Shown here: in pieces, positions 40,922-49,826 of the stretch
How the letters are laid out: the number at the start of each line of letters is the position of its first letter
How positions within the stretch are numbered: the stretch's first letter is position 1
NCBI GenBank assembly: GCA_023433305.1
Contig: JAEZCZ010000132.1
Span: 1-53,003 of the forward strand
DNA from: Pseudomonadota bacterium
Lineage (GTDB): Bacteria; Pseudomonadota; Alphaproteobacteria; Sphingomonadales; Sphingomonadaceae
DNA: 53,003 bases
Reading direction: 5' to 3'
The notes under the pieces: generated by a model
The model's input: the letters and a program-made list of their open reading frames with translations, nothing else
What the model was told of the DNA's origin: nothing
Database searches by the model: none
Translations under genes and position numbers: made by a program

Positions 40922-43866
40922 TCCTCGTGCCCCAGCCATTCGTCGAGCCGCATGAGCTGGTCGAACGTTGCGTAGCCGGCCGCGTCGGGATTCAGGCGCG
41001 CGGTGAAGGCCTCCTCGCCGAGGATCCACCGGTCAAGAGCATCGTGCAGGAAGTATTCGGCCTGGGGCAGGAACTCTTCGAGCGCGATGCCGCTCCGCTT
41101 CTTTCCTTCCAGGATCGGCGTCGAGACATAACCGAATCCGGTCTCGCTCGCCTTGCTGCTGCCGAGCGACCAGTATTCGAACCGCGTCGGTTCGCCCGCT
41201 GCATTCTCGAAGGCGCCGCGCCGCGCCATCAGCCCGAGCGTGCCGAGCTGCAAGGCGTAACCTGCTTGGACCTCGCGCCCGCTCGGCGGCGCGCCGGTCT
41301 TGTAATCAACCACGGCAAGCGTGCCGTCGGGCAACCGGTCGATCCGGTCGGCCTTTCCAAATATGTTAACGCCCTTCACCTCCATCTCGCCCCAACCCTC
41401 TATCACCGTCGGGACGCGGCCGGCCTCCGCCGCCAGTCTTTGCTCAACCCATTCGAGTGCCTTCATCAGCCTGGGTCGCCACAACGCGCGCATCAAAGGG
41501 TGAGCGTTCATCCTTTCGAGCTCGGCCGCGGCGAGTTCGGCCAGCGTTCCATCGCCGTTGTGCCAACGCTCCAGTATCTTGTGCGCCACCTCACCGCGCC
41601 ACGCGGGTGACGGCTCGGCGTCGAGCATGTCGAGTTCCCTCAAGCGAAGGATCACCCCGGCATAAAACTGGTAAGGATCGGAGCGCAGCCGATCGAGCGC
41701 GGTTACGCTGACTCGAACGCGGCGTTGCTCGGGCGCAGGCAACGGTTCCGGCCGCGGGGCTCGCGCGACAACGGCCGGCTCGTTGAGCGCGCGGGCCAGA
41801 GCGGGGATCGTCGTTTCGCGATGCCTATCGATCAAGTCTTCGCCGAGAAGCGCCTCGACGCGGAGCCAGAAACGGCTCGCGATGGCGGGGCCGCCCGCGT
41901 CGCGCCTGGCGCGGCTGAGGACGACTTCGGGCGCCCCCATCGCTCCTGCGAGGTCGTGGGCAGCAAGCCCGATGCGGAAATCGGCGCCCGGCACGCCCAG
42001 TGCCCGCAGCACCGCTGGGGCGAGCAACGGATCGGTCGCGGGTGTCGCCGGCCAGCTCCCTTCGTTGAGCCCCGCGCAGATCACCAGCTCGGCGCGGGTC
42101 ATGCGCGATTCGAGAAGGCCGTAGATCGCAACGCGCGGATGTCCGCCATAAGGCGGCCTCACCGCGGCGCGGTCCATGGCCTCGCGGAGAACCACCGGAA
42201 GCTCGGCCGGATCGAGCCGCGTCCCGACATCGCGCGCATGCGCCCTCAGGTCTTCGACGAAAGCCGACAGCGCACGCCCGTCCTCCCGGCTCCAGAGCGC
42301 CTCGCCGCAAAACGCCTCACCCGCAGTCACGAGGCGATCGAGCTGGTCCGCGAGCGCGGTTTCCTCCTCGGCCATGATCGGCGCGAGAATGGCCTCGACC
42401 TCGTTCCACCATTCGCCGAGCCGCGCATGTTGGGCGACCGTGCGGAGAGGCTCCAGCCCCGGGGCAAGCCGCGGACCGCGCAGTTCCAGCTCGAGCGCGC
42501 GCGCGTTGTCGAGCCATGCGGCCCGGGCCTCCCCCAATCGAACGAGCGGATGTTCGAGCAGAGCCATTAGCGGCACCGGCGCCGCCTGCTCGGCCGCGGT
42601 TTCGGCGAAGAGAAGGAACAGGCGCCCAGCGGCCGTCTGCGCGAGCGGCCGACCCGCCGAATCGTCAGCCTCGATGTTCCACCGCCGGAGATGCTGAACC
42701 ACGCGCCCAGCCAGTCCCCGATCAGGTGTGACGACCGCGACACGCTTGCCTGGTTCTTCGAGCCGCTCGCGCACCAGCAGGGCGACGGCCTGGGCCTCTT
42801 CTTCCGGATTGGCGGTCTCCATTAACCGGACACCGGAAAGCCGGCGTTTCTCGCCGGGGAGATGGACCCATGATTGGCTTGCCTTGGGCGGCAGGAACAG
42901 GCTGGAGATCGCGTGACTGCGCTCGGGCGGGCCTTTGCCGAGCCCCGCCCGGTGCCATGGCTGCACTTCGTCGCGCGAGACGTCCATCCGTTGCAGCAAT
43001 AGCTTCAGATGGTACTGCGGATGCGTCACCGCGTCGCTCCGGGCGATCGGTGGGTCGACATCGGGCGCCCCCGCGTGGCCGAGCTCGTCCCAAACTTGCC
43101 GGCTCATTGACAGGTCGAGATCGGGCAGGACCACCGCGCCTTCGGGCAAGCGAGCGACCGTGCGCAGCAGTTCGGCAATGCCCTTGGCGGCGCTGGTGAC
43201 GCCGGCGGCGACGATGGGCGTTAAGGGCGGCTCGGCCTTCCAACGCCGCGCGGCGTGCCGGAACAGCCTGTTTCGGCGAGCCGGAGGGTCGACTTCGCCG
43301 CGCGCCCGCAGCTCGCTCAACCAACGATCCTGCACCGCGATGAACAGCCGCAAGCTGCGCTTCCAATTGTCCGCCAGCTCCCCGAGCAGTCCCAGGATCC
43401 GGTCGCCATAAAGGTCCTCCGGATCGATCTCCTCCGCGAGAAGGCGATCCATGGTGCGCCCCATCTCGAACGCGAGCCGCAACAGCGCGCTGCCCTTGGG
43501 CGGGCTGCGATCGTCATGCCATTCCTCGCGGATCAGCGCGGCCAGGCGTAGCCAGCGCCGCGTCGGGTCGACCGCCGGCGGAATTGTCACCGCGGCGTCG
43601 ATCGGATCGAGCAACGGCCCTAGTGTTTCGTCGAGATCCAGGTCGCCGACCACTGCCATGCGCGGCATCAGCAAGCCCGAACCCGAATGGCGGACGAAAG
43701 CCTCCGTCATTGTCCGCACGGCGCGTCCGCTTGGCAGCAGCAACGTCAGGCGTGCAATCCCAAGTTCGGCATCGGCATACCGCGGCATGAGGCCGGCCAC
43801 GAGGGCATCGGCGAAGCCGCGATGCGCGGCGATCGAGAAAACTTGCGGCTTGACCGGCTCAGCCAC
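40918..43866 (-). CDS. addB: Double-strand-break repair protein AddB
   Basis: The 982-residue partner of AddA has an inactive helicase-like N-terminal half and a C-terminal RecB-type nuclease (PDGTLAVVDYKTGAPPSG, the DxxxVDYKTG motif). No GxGKT Walker A is present at the N-terminus (PSGRAVRTMTEAF instead), which is normal for the alphaproteobacterial AddB and differs from Bacillus AddB; no Cys cluster for an Fe-S centre is seen either. Its start overlaps the murU stop by 8 bases, and its stop overlaps the addA start by 4. Confidence 0.93.
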   Translation of the reverse strand: MAEPVKPQVFSIAAHRGFADALVAGLMPRYADAELGIARLTLLLPSGRAVRTMTEAFVRHSGSGLLMPRMAVVGDLDLDETLGPLLDPIDAAVTIPPAVDPTRRWLRLAALIREEWHDDRSPPKGSALLRLAFEMGRTMDRLLAEEIDPEDLYGDRILGLLGELADNWKRSLRLFIAVQDRWLSELRARGEVDPPARRNRLFRHAARRWKAEPPLTPIVAAGVTSAAKGIAELLRTVARLPEGAVVLPDLDLSMSRQVWDELGHAGAPDVDPPIARSDAVTHPQYHLKLLLQRMDVSRDEVQPWHRAGLGKGPPERSHAISSLFLPPKASQSWVHLPGEKRRLSGVRLMETANPEEEAQAVALLVRERLEEPGKRVAVVTPDRGLAGRVVQHLRRWNIEADDSAGRPLAQTAAGRLFLLFAETAAEQAAPVPLMALLEHPLVRLGEARAAWLDNARALELELRGPRLAPGLEPLRTVAQHARLGEWWNEVEAILAPIMAEEETALADQLDRLVTAGEAFCGEALWSREDGRALSAFVEDLRAHARDVGTRLDPAELPVVLREAMDRAAVRPPYGGHPRVAIYGLLESRMTRAELVICAGLNEGSWPATPATDPLLAPAVLRALGVPGADFRIGLAAHDLAGAMGAPEVVLSRARRDAGGPAIASRFWLRVEALLGEDLIDRHRETTIPALARALNEPAVVARAPRPEPLPAPEQRRVRVSVTALDRLRSDPYQFYAGVILRLRELDMLDAEPSPAWRGEVAHKILERWHNGDGTLAELAAAELERMNAHPLMRALWRPRLMKALEWVEQRLAAEAGRVPTVIEGWGEMEVKGVNIFGKADRIDRLPDGTLAVVDYKTGAPPSGREVQAGYALQLGTLGLMARRGAFENAAGEPTRFEYWSLGSSKASETGFGYVSTPILEGKKRSGIALEEFLPQAEYFLHDALDRWILGEEAFTARLNPDAAGYATFDQLMRLDEWLGHEE

Positions 43867-44575
43867 CGGTCAAGGCTGCCTCGGTTGGCGCAATCGCCTG
43901 CGGATCGCCGACTTCGAACCACTGGCCAGTGAAAGGGATGCCGTACAGCCGGCCTTCCTCGATCGCGCGGGTCCACAATACGTTGGTCGAGAACGGCCCC
44001 TGCGGCGGATCGCGCAAGAGTCGCTTGGCGATGAGCTGCACGCCCGTAAAAATGAACGGGGCAATCCGACCCGAACGACGCCGCGACAGGCGGCCCTTCC
44101 CGTCCATATGGAAATCACCCTTGCCGCGAAAGTTGTTCGCCTGGCTGTGGGACGCGAGCAGGAGAAGCGCGTCCATCCGTTCGGGATCCCACGCGTCAGA
44201 GAGCTCCTGGAAGGCGTTCTTCGGACCATCAAGCCAGACGTTGTCGCTGTTGGCGCAAAAGAACGGATCGGACAGCAGGTCCTGAGCTTTCACGAGCCCG
44301 CCGCCCGTCTCGAGCAAAAGAGCGCGCTCGTCCGAAATCGTAATCGCGGGCGTCGTGCGCGCCCCCACGTGCGCCTCGACCGCGTCGCCGAAATGATGGA
44401 CATTCACCACCGCGCGCGCGACCCCGGCCTCGGCGAGCCGATCGAGCGCATGGTCGATCAGGGGCTTGCCGGCGACTTCGACGAGCGGCTTGGGGCGATC
44501 GTTCGTCAACGGGCGCATGCGCGTCCCCAGGCCGGCCGCGAGCACCATTGCGGAGTCCGAGACGAGCGGCCGCAC
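43859..44575 (-). CDS. murU: N-acetylmuramate-1-phosphate uridylyltransferase MurU
   Basis: The 238-residue nucleotidyltransferase has the signature AMVLAAGLGTRMRPLTNDRPKPLVEV (N-terminal nucleotide-binding loop and Lys), VVNVHHFGDAVEAHV, ERALLLETGGGLVKA and the metal Asp in FCANSDNVW. It makes UDP-activated cell-wall sugar and, with the kinase encoded upstream, forms the AmgK-MurU shortcut that bypasses fosfomycin-sensitive MurA during MurNAc recycling. GTG 44575 is taken as the start because GGGGGAGAG precedes it by 5 bases; the first ATG is 27 bases later. The start lies 70 bases inside the upstream gene. Confidence 0.85.
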   Translation of the reverse strand: MRPLVSDSAMVLAAGLGTRMRPLTNDRPKPLVEVAGKPLIDHALDRLAEAGVARAVVNVHHFGDAVEAHVGARTTPAITISDERALLLETGGGLVKAQDLLSDPFFCANSDNVWLDGPKNAFQELSDAWDPERMDALLLLASHSQANNFRGKGDFHMDGKGRLSRRRSGRIAPFIFTGVQLIAKRLLRDPPQGPFSTNVLWTRAIEEGRLYGIPFTGQWFEVGDPQAIAPTEAALTGG

Positions 44576-45549
44576 TGCAACTCTCCCCCGCCGGTGGCGC
44601 GGAGCTCGCGTGGGATGTTGGTGTCGAACCATTCGGCGACCGGCGCCAGCGCCGGATGCTTCAGGTCGCGTTCCATGGCCTCCCAAACTCGAGGGATCAT
44701 CGCCAGGTACCGCGGCTTGCCGTCGCGCTTCCAAAGTCGTGCGAAGATGCCGACGATCTTGGCATTCCGCTGCGCCCCCAGGCGGGCGTAGTCCGCAGCG
44801 AACTCCTGCTCCACGGAAACCTGCTCCAAGTAGCGGTCGAGCATCGCTCGTTCGAGCTCGGGCGAAACGTCACGGCGTGCGTCCTGAAGCAGCGATACGA
44901 GATCGTAAGCCGGATGCCCGACGAGCGCGTCCTGGAAATCGATCAAGCCCTGGGCACCGTCGGGGAGCAGCATGATGTTTTCCGCGTGGTAGTCGCGCAG
45001 AACGGTCACGCCGGGATTCTGGCGCGGAAGCATCGGCGTGAGGACCGCGTCCCAAGCCGCGGCCCATGCCGCCTCGTCGACCGTTAGCCCTTGCAGCGGA
45101 CAGAACCATTCGACGAATAACGCGGCCTCGCGCTGGTAGACCTGCATGTCATAGGGCTCGAACGGGCCCGGCGGACAGGCGTGAAGCGCAACCAGGGCGT
45201 CGATCGCGCGCGCGTAGATCGCTTCCTCCTCCTCGGGGTTCTCGTCGAGCCAGTCGCGCATCCGGGCGTTGCCGAAGTCCTCGATGAGCACGAAGCCGCG
45301 TTCACGCTCCTCTGAATAGATCGCCGGCGCGCGCATCCCGTGATGGCACAGCCACTTGCCGACGTGAAGAAACGGGCCCGGGTCCTCATTAGGCGGCGGG
45401 GCGTCCATCAACATCGCCGTCTTCGCTCCATTGCGGATGCGAAAATAGCGTCGGAAGCTCGCATCGCCGGGTAGCGGCTCGACTTGCGCTCCGCCCCAAC
45501 CCGCTTTCTCGAGGAAGGCATCCAGTCCTTCCGGCAACTCCAGGCTCAT
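44506..45549 (-). CDS. amgK: Anomeric N-acetylmuramate/N-acetylglucosamine kinase AmgK
   Basis: The 347-residue aminoglycoside-phosphotransferase-fold kinase phosphorylates MurNAc or GlcNAc at C1. The kinase motifs are VEPLPGDASFRRYFRI at the start, TVLRDYHAENIMLLP (catalytic Asp, metal Asn) and GLIDFQDALVGHPAYDLVSLLQDARRD (metal Asp). Direct adjacency to murU supports AmgK over general APH-family annotations. It starts at ATG 45549 in an ATGA overlap with tsaE. The last 23 codons run over the beginning of murU in another frame and look unlike kinase sequence. Confidence 0.85.
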   Translation of the reverse strand: MSLELPEGLDAFLEKAGWGGAQVEPLPGDASFRRYFRIRNGAKTAMLMDAPPPNEDPGPFLHVGKWLCHHGMRAPAIYSEERERGFVLIEDFGNARMRDWLDENPEEEEAIYARAIDALVALHACPPGPFEPYDMQVYQREAALFVEWFCPLQGLTVDEAAWAAAWDAVLTPMLPRQNPGVTVLRDYHAENIMLLPDGAQGLIDFQDALVGHPAYDLVSLLQDARRDVSPELERAMLDRYLEQVSVEQEFAADYARLGAQRNAKIVGIFARLWKRDGKPRYLAMIPRVWEAMERDLKHPALAPVAEWFDTNIPRELRATGGGELQCGRSSRTPQWCSRPAWGRACAR

Positions 45550-45989
45550 GGCAGGCGCCCTAGCCAATCGGTGCCCGGTTCGACAATCGCCCGTCGCCCG
45601 CTACCCGCAGTTTCCAACGCAATGGCGATACAACCGGGCTCGGTGGCGAATCCACCAACGCGCTCGGGCCATTCGGCGATCAGCGCCGCGCCATCGCGAT
45701 AATCGTCTAGCCCCAGTTCGTCGGCTTCGGCAGGCCGATCGAGGCGATAGAAATCGGCGTGGACCAACGGGAGTCGGAGCGCCGGTGGGCTGTAAGTCTC
45801 GACGATGGTGAACGTCGGCGACGGCACTTCCCCGTCATGCCCCAGCGCCGCGATGATTGCGCGCGCCAACGTCGTTTTGCCCGCCCCGAGGCCCCCGGAC
45901 AAAGCAACCACGTCGCCGGGCCGCAGCCGCTTGGCGATCCGCGCGCCAAAGTCCGCCATTGCGGCAGTGTCGGGCAAGTCGACGATCAC
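45546..45989 (-). CDS. tsaE: tRNA threonylcarbamoyladenosine biosynthesis ATPase TsaE
   Basis: The 147-residue P-loop ATPase is needed with TsaB, TsaD and TsaC to make t6A at position 37 of ANN-reading tRNAs. The hallmarks are LSGGLGAGKTTLARAII (Walker A), GEVPSPTFTIVETY, LVHADFYRLDRPAEADELGLDD and LIAEWPERVG. The start is GTG at 45989, 10 bases after the divL stop; ATG at 45959 would remove the conserved N-terminal strand. The gene is packed between divL and amgK with a 4-base overlap to the latter. Confidence 0.95.
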   Translation of the reverse strand: MIVDLPDTAAMADFGARIAKRLRPGDVVALSGGLGAGKTTLARAIIAALGHDGEVPSPTFTIVETYSPPALRLPLVHADFYRLDRPAEADELGLDDYRDGAALIAEWPERVGGFATEPGCIAIALETAGSGRRAIVEPGTDWLGRLP

Positions 45990-45999
45990 TCCGCAACCT

Positions 46000-48345
46000 T
46001 CATGGCAGACTGATCGTCACCGTGGTGCCCGTGCCCTTCTCGGAGGACATCTCGAGCCGTCCGCCGTGCGCCTCGACCAATTGCCGCGCCAGCGGAAGAC
46101 CAAGGCCGGCGCGGCGTCCCTCCGATGGACCCGGCGTTGCAATCACCCGATAGCCGTCAAGCGCGCGTGCCAATTCGCTTGGCTTCATGCCGGGGCCGTT
46201 GTCCGAGATGACGATCCGCGCTCCTTGTTTCCGACGCGATAGCGCCACCAGGATCCGGCCGCTCTCGGGGGTCGCCTCGATGGCGTTGTCGAGGATGTTG
46301 CCGATGGCGCGGCCGAGCTGTCTCGGGTCGGCCATGACCGTGCCCGAAGTCCGGTCGCCGCGCAGATCCAACGTCAGGCCCTTGTTCTCGATCGCCTCCT
46401 CCCGCTCGCGCACGACCTGGGTAACGAGCGGCAGCAGCTCGGTTTCCTCCGTCGCCATGGGCAGCAGCCCGGCTTCGCTCTGGGTCAGGTCGAGCACACT
46501 CTCGATCTGGGCGCGGAGCCGTTCCACCGCAGCGAGGATTGCCGCGACATAGTCCTGCGCCTGTGGAGTCAATTCGCCAGCCACGCCGTTCTGCAACAGC
46601 TCGGCGAAGCCGCCGATCGACGTCAGCGGCGTGCGGAACTCGTAGCTCATGTTGGCAAGGAACCGCGTCTTGACGGCGTCCGCTTCCTCGAGCGCGGTGT
46701 TGCGCTCGCGCAGCGCGTCCTCGGCCTTCTTGCTGTCGGTCACGTCGAGCACCGTCAGCAGCCCGTTGCCGTCGGGCAGAGGAACCCCGGCGAACTCGAG
46801 CGTGCGCCCGTCGGCCAGTTGCACCCGGCCGCCACGCTGCTGGCGGTCGAGCGTCGCCGCGCGGACGACCTCGCCGATCGCCTGGCGCTGCGCGGGCCGC
46901 GTCAGCCGGGTGCCGATCTGCTCGAGCAGCGGCTCGATCCGCGGGTGCTCGTCGAACAGCTCCTCGGGCAGGCCCCAGATCAGCGGGAAGCGCCGGTTCC
47001 ACAGCTGCATGCGTCCGTCGGGCGCGAACACCGCGAGCGATTCGAACAGGCTGTCGAACGTCGCCGTGCGGGTGCGCAGCAGCGTGTCGCGCACGGCCGA
47101 CAGCGCCAGCTGCTCGGACCGGTCCTCAGCCACCAGCGACAGCCCGCCGTCAGGCATCGGCTGGGCCACGATCCTGAGGTGCGTGCCGTCGCTCAGCGTC
47201 CACTGGTCCTCGCTCGGCGAGCCGGCGGTGAACCACCCGCCGAGCTCGCGCCGCCAGGCCGGGAAATCGCGCGCCTCGGGCAGGCGCCCGGCGTCGCGCG
47301 CCATGTCGAGGAAGCGGTCGAACTCGAGGGGGTCGAGCCTCGCCGACGGCGGCAGCGAGAAGATCCGCTGGAAAGGCTGGTTGGCAAACGTCAGCCGCCG
47401 TTCGGCGTCGAACTGGGCGACCCCGACCGACAGCTGGTCGAGCATCGAGCGCTGCGCCTCGCGGAACGCGCGAAACTCGCGTGCCTGCTCCTCCATCTCC
47501 TCGATGTCGATCGCGTAGCCGGCAACGCCCTCTCTCCCGAGCGGCAGGTCGCTGACCCGCAGCGTCCGACGCTGGGTGCCGACGGTCGCCTGGACGATCC
47601 GCTCGACCGGCAGGTCCTTGTCGTGCGCCTGCTTGGCGACCTGTGCCGCAGTCAGCCCGTCGACCGCCTCGATCAGTTCGATCTGCTGCCGGACTGCCTC
47701 TTCCGCGCTCGGCGCCTGGACCGCCTCGACGTAGGCGCTGTTGACCAGCCGCAGCTTCATGTCCGGCCCGCGGAACCACATCGGCGTCGGCGCCGCCTCG
47801 ATCAGTCCGACGAGTGCCGCGAAATCGTTGCGCGCCCGCGCGGTCTCGGCCCGGAGCCGCGACAGCTCGACCTGGCTTTCCGAGAAGTCGAACCACCAGA
47901 CCAGCGCCGCGCCGCCCTGGGCGATCGCCGGGTCGGCCAGGTTTCCGCGCACGGCCAAGCTCTTGTTCGAGCCGCGCGGGCTCATCACCATGCCGAACGG
48001 TGCTGCGGTCTTCTGCGTCTTGCGCACCGCGTCGCGCAGCTGCTCGAGGTCGCCGGAGCTCAGCCCGGCCTCCTCGCCGGCAAGCTCGGTCAGGTAACCC
48101 GGCAGCTGGTCGAGCCCGAGCCACGCCGCGAGCCGCTCAGGGCCCTCGATCTTGCCGTCGGCCTTGACCAGCAGTGGCACCGCAGGCGAATCGTCGATCA
48201 TCCGCGCCAACCGGCGCGCTGTGCTGCGGGCGACCTTGGCCTGCCGCGCGCGGCCCTGCGCGGCGAGCACCAGCCAGACGGCGCCGAACGTCCAGCCCGC
48301 CAGCAGCAGGCCGAGCAGGACCAGCTCGACGGGGGTCAATTCCAT
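46000..48345 (-). CDS. divL: DivL-like PAS sensor kinase with Tyr in place of the phospho-accepting His
   Basis: The 781-residue protein has one N-terminal TM helix (VELVLLGLLLAGWTFGAVWLVL), four PAS-like segments (about 45-150, 175-280, 295-410, 425-530), a short coiled coil and a histidine-kinase core. The H-box reads ANMSYEFRTPLTSIGGFAELL: the phosphorylatable His is replaced by Tyr568. The ATP-binding N box (IGNILDNAIEATPESG), G1 (VISDNGPGMK) and G2 (GLGLPLARQLVEAHGG) are intact. This architecture, length and Tyr are those of Caulobacter DivL, a cell-cycle protein that binds DivK and controls the kinase CckA. The following genes tsaE-amgK-murU-addBA are also consistent with the divL locus. 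Confidence 0.88.
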   Translation of the reverse strand: MELTPVELVLLGLLLAGWTFGAVWLVLAAQGRARQAKVARSTARRLARMIDDSPAVPLLVKADGKIEGPERLAAWLGLDQLPGYLTELAGEEAGLSSGDLEQLRDAVRKTQKTAAPFGMVMSPRGSNKSLAVRGNLADPAIAQGGAALVWWFDFSESQVELSRLRAETARARNDFAALVGLIEAAPTPMWFRGPDMKLRLVNSAYVEAVQAPSAEEAVRQQIELIEAVDGLTAAQVAKQAHDKDLPVERIVQATVGTQRRTLRVSDLPLGREGVAGYAIDIEEMEEQAREFRAFREAQRSMLDQLSVGVAQFDAERRLTFANQPFQRIFSLPPSARLDPLEFDRFLDMARDAGRLPEARDFPAWRRELGGWFTAGSPSEDQWTLSDGTHLRIVAQPMPDGGLSLVAEDRSEQLALSAVRDTLLRTRTATFDSLFESLAVFAPDGRMQLWNRRFPLIWGLPEELFDEHPRIEPLLEQIGTRLTRPAQRQAIGEVVRAATLDRQQRGGRVQLADGRTLEFAGVPLPDGNGLLTVLDVTDSKKAEDALRERNTALEEADAVKTRFLANMSYEFRTPLTSIGGFAELLQNGVAGELTPQAQDYVAAILAAVERLRAQIESVLDLTQSEAGLLPMATEETELLPLVTQVVREREEAIENKGLTLDLRGDRTSGTVMADPRQLGRAIGNILDNAIEATPESGRILVALSRRKQGARIVISDNGPGMKPSELARALDGYRVIATPGPSEGRRAGLGLPLARQLVEAHGGRLEMSSEKGTGTTVTISLP

Positions 48346-48471
48346 GCGCTGTCAGCTATTAGCCGCAGGCGGCGTATGCAATGGGCGTGAACGAATGCAC
48401 GCCAATGGCTTGGCGCGGGCCAATAGTTGGGCCATGGTCGCCGGGTTCACCGGAGTCGCGAGGCTCCGGCC

Positions 48472-48658
48472 CCCGTCGCGGGAGAGAATCCGGCTCTTGG
48501 CCGGATCGCCGAAGGAGCAACCGCCCCGGAATCTCTCAGGCGAAAGGACCGCAGCGGGGAACGGACACTCTGGAAAGCGGGCCGCGGCGACGCGGTCCCA
48601 CCGAAGGGGTAAGCCGGCACCGCCGGCCAAGCTCTCAGGTTTCCCGACAGAGGGGGTG
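48472..48658 (+). ncRNA. Tandem glycine riboswitch upstream of gcvT
   Basis: Two consecutive glycine aptamers are visible in the 5' leader. Aptamer 1 (about 48479-48572): GGAGAGAATCCGG, CGCCGAAGGAGCAA, GGAATCTCTCAGGCGAAAGGA and ACACTCTGGAAAGC. Aptamer 2 (about 48573-48656): CACCGAAGGGGTAAGCC, AGCTCTCAGGTTTCC and GACAGAGGGGG. They bind glycine cooperatively and switch on the cleavage operon when glycine is abundant. The closing GAGGGGG could also act as or sequester the ribosome-binding region for gcvT, a point the sequence alone cannot settle. Bases 48346-48471 hold the divergent divL/gcv promoter region. Confidence 0.95.
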
Positions 48659-48709
48659 CCGGTGAAGATGCCCGCGGCGGGCATTGCCGGCAATGTCGGG
48701 AAGACCGCG

Positions 48710-49816
48710 ATGAGCGATGACGAGCCCCTGCCCCTGCCGCTCGACGCGTGGCATCGCGCGCATGGTGCGCGGATGGTGCCGTTCGCGGGCTACGCGATGC
48801 CCGTGCAATACGAGGGCATCGTCGCCGAGCACGAGTGGACGCGAACGCGGGCCGGCCTGTTCGACGTTTCGCACATGGGCCAGCTGTTCGTTTCCGGCGA
48901 GGGGGCAGAGGCGGCGCTCGAGGCGCTGCTGCCGATCGACCTCTCGACGCTCGAGCTCGGCGCGCTGCGCTATTCGCTGCTGCTCGGCGAGGACGGCGGG
49001 ATCCTCGACGACCTGATCGTCGCCCGCTGGCGGCAGGGGTTCTATGTCGTCGTCAACGGAGCGACCAAACACGGCGACATCGCCCACATGCGCGAGCGGC
49101 TGCCGGCCGGCGTGGTACTCGAACATTTCGAGGATCGCGCGCTGCTCGCGCTCCAGGGCCCGCAGGCTTTCGCTGCGCTGGACCGGCACGCCACCGGTCC
49201 GTGGCCGCTGTCGGCGCTCAGCTTCATGCGCGGCGGCCCTTTCACGCTGGGCGGGGTCGAGGCGTGGATCAGCCGCACCGGATACACCGGCGAGGATGGG
49301 TTCGAAATTTCGTTCGCGGCAACCGAGGCCGAGCGGATCGCCGACCTCCTCGGCGCCGAGCCTGAGGTCAAACCCGCGGGGCTCGGTGCCCGCGATTCGC
49401 TGCGGCTCGAGGCCGGTCTGCCGCTCTACGGCCATGACCTCTCGCGCGAGACCGACCCGGTCAGCGCCGGGCTCGCCTGGGCGATCCCGAAGCCGCGCCG
49501 CGAGGGGGGCGGTTTCCCCGGGCACGCCCGCATCGCCGCTCTGCTCGCCGATGGCCCGCCGCGCCGCCGCGTCGGCCTCTCGCTCGAGGGTCGCCTGCCC
49601 GCGCGCGAAGGCGCGCCGGTGCTGGCCGGCGAGAGCGAGGTCGGGCAGGTCACCTCGGGCGGATTTTCCCCTACGCTCGGGCACCCGATCGCGATGGCCT
49701 ACGTTGACTCCGCGCACGCGGGGCATGGGACCCCGCTCACCGTCGAGGTGCGCGGTCGGCGGCTCGATGTCACGGTCGTGCCGCTGCCCTTCGTCCCGCA
49801 CCGCTATCACCGCTGA
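48710..49816 (+). CDS. gcvT: Glycine cleavage system T protein (aminomethyltransferase)
   Basis: The 368-residue T protein moves the methylene group from aminomethyl-lipoyl-H protein to tetrahydrofolate, releasing ammonia. Family motifs are HRAHGARMVPFAGYAMPVQY, FDVSHMGQLFV, LLPIDLSTLELGALRYSLL, SRTGYTGEDGFEI and LGARDSLRLEAGLPLYGHDL. Two in-frame starts exist: ATG 48710, with the family N-terminus MSDDEPLPLPLDAWHR, and ATG 48668, closer to the riboswitch; the first is chosen. It is the first gene of the gcv operon. Confidence 0.95.
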   Translation: MSDDEPLPLPLDAWHRAHGARMVPFAGYAMPVQYEGIVAEHEWTRTRAGLFDVSHMGQLFVSGEGAEAALEALLPIDLSTLELGALRYSLLLGEDGGILDDLIVARWRQGFYVVVNGATKHGDIAHMRERLPAGVVLEHFEDRALLALQGPQAFAALDRHATGPWPLSALSFMRGGPFTLGGVEAWISRTGYTGEDGFEISFAATEAERIADLLGAEPEVKPAGLGARDSLRLEAGLPLYGHDLSRETDPVSAGLAWAIPKPRREGGGFPGHARIAALLADGPPRRRVGLSLEGRLPAREGAPVLAGESEVGQVTSGGFSPTLGHPIAMAYVDSAHAGHGTPLTVEVRGRRLDVTVVPLPFVPHRYHR

Positions 49817-49826
49817 GGAGCCCCCA

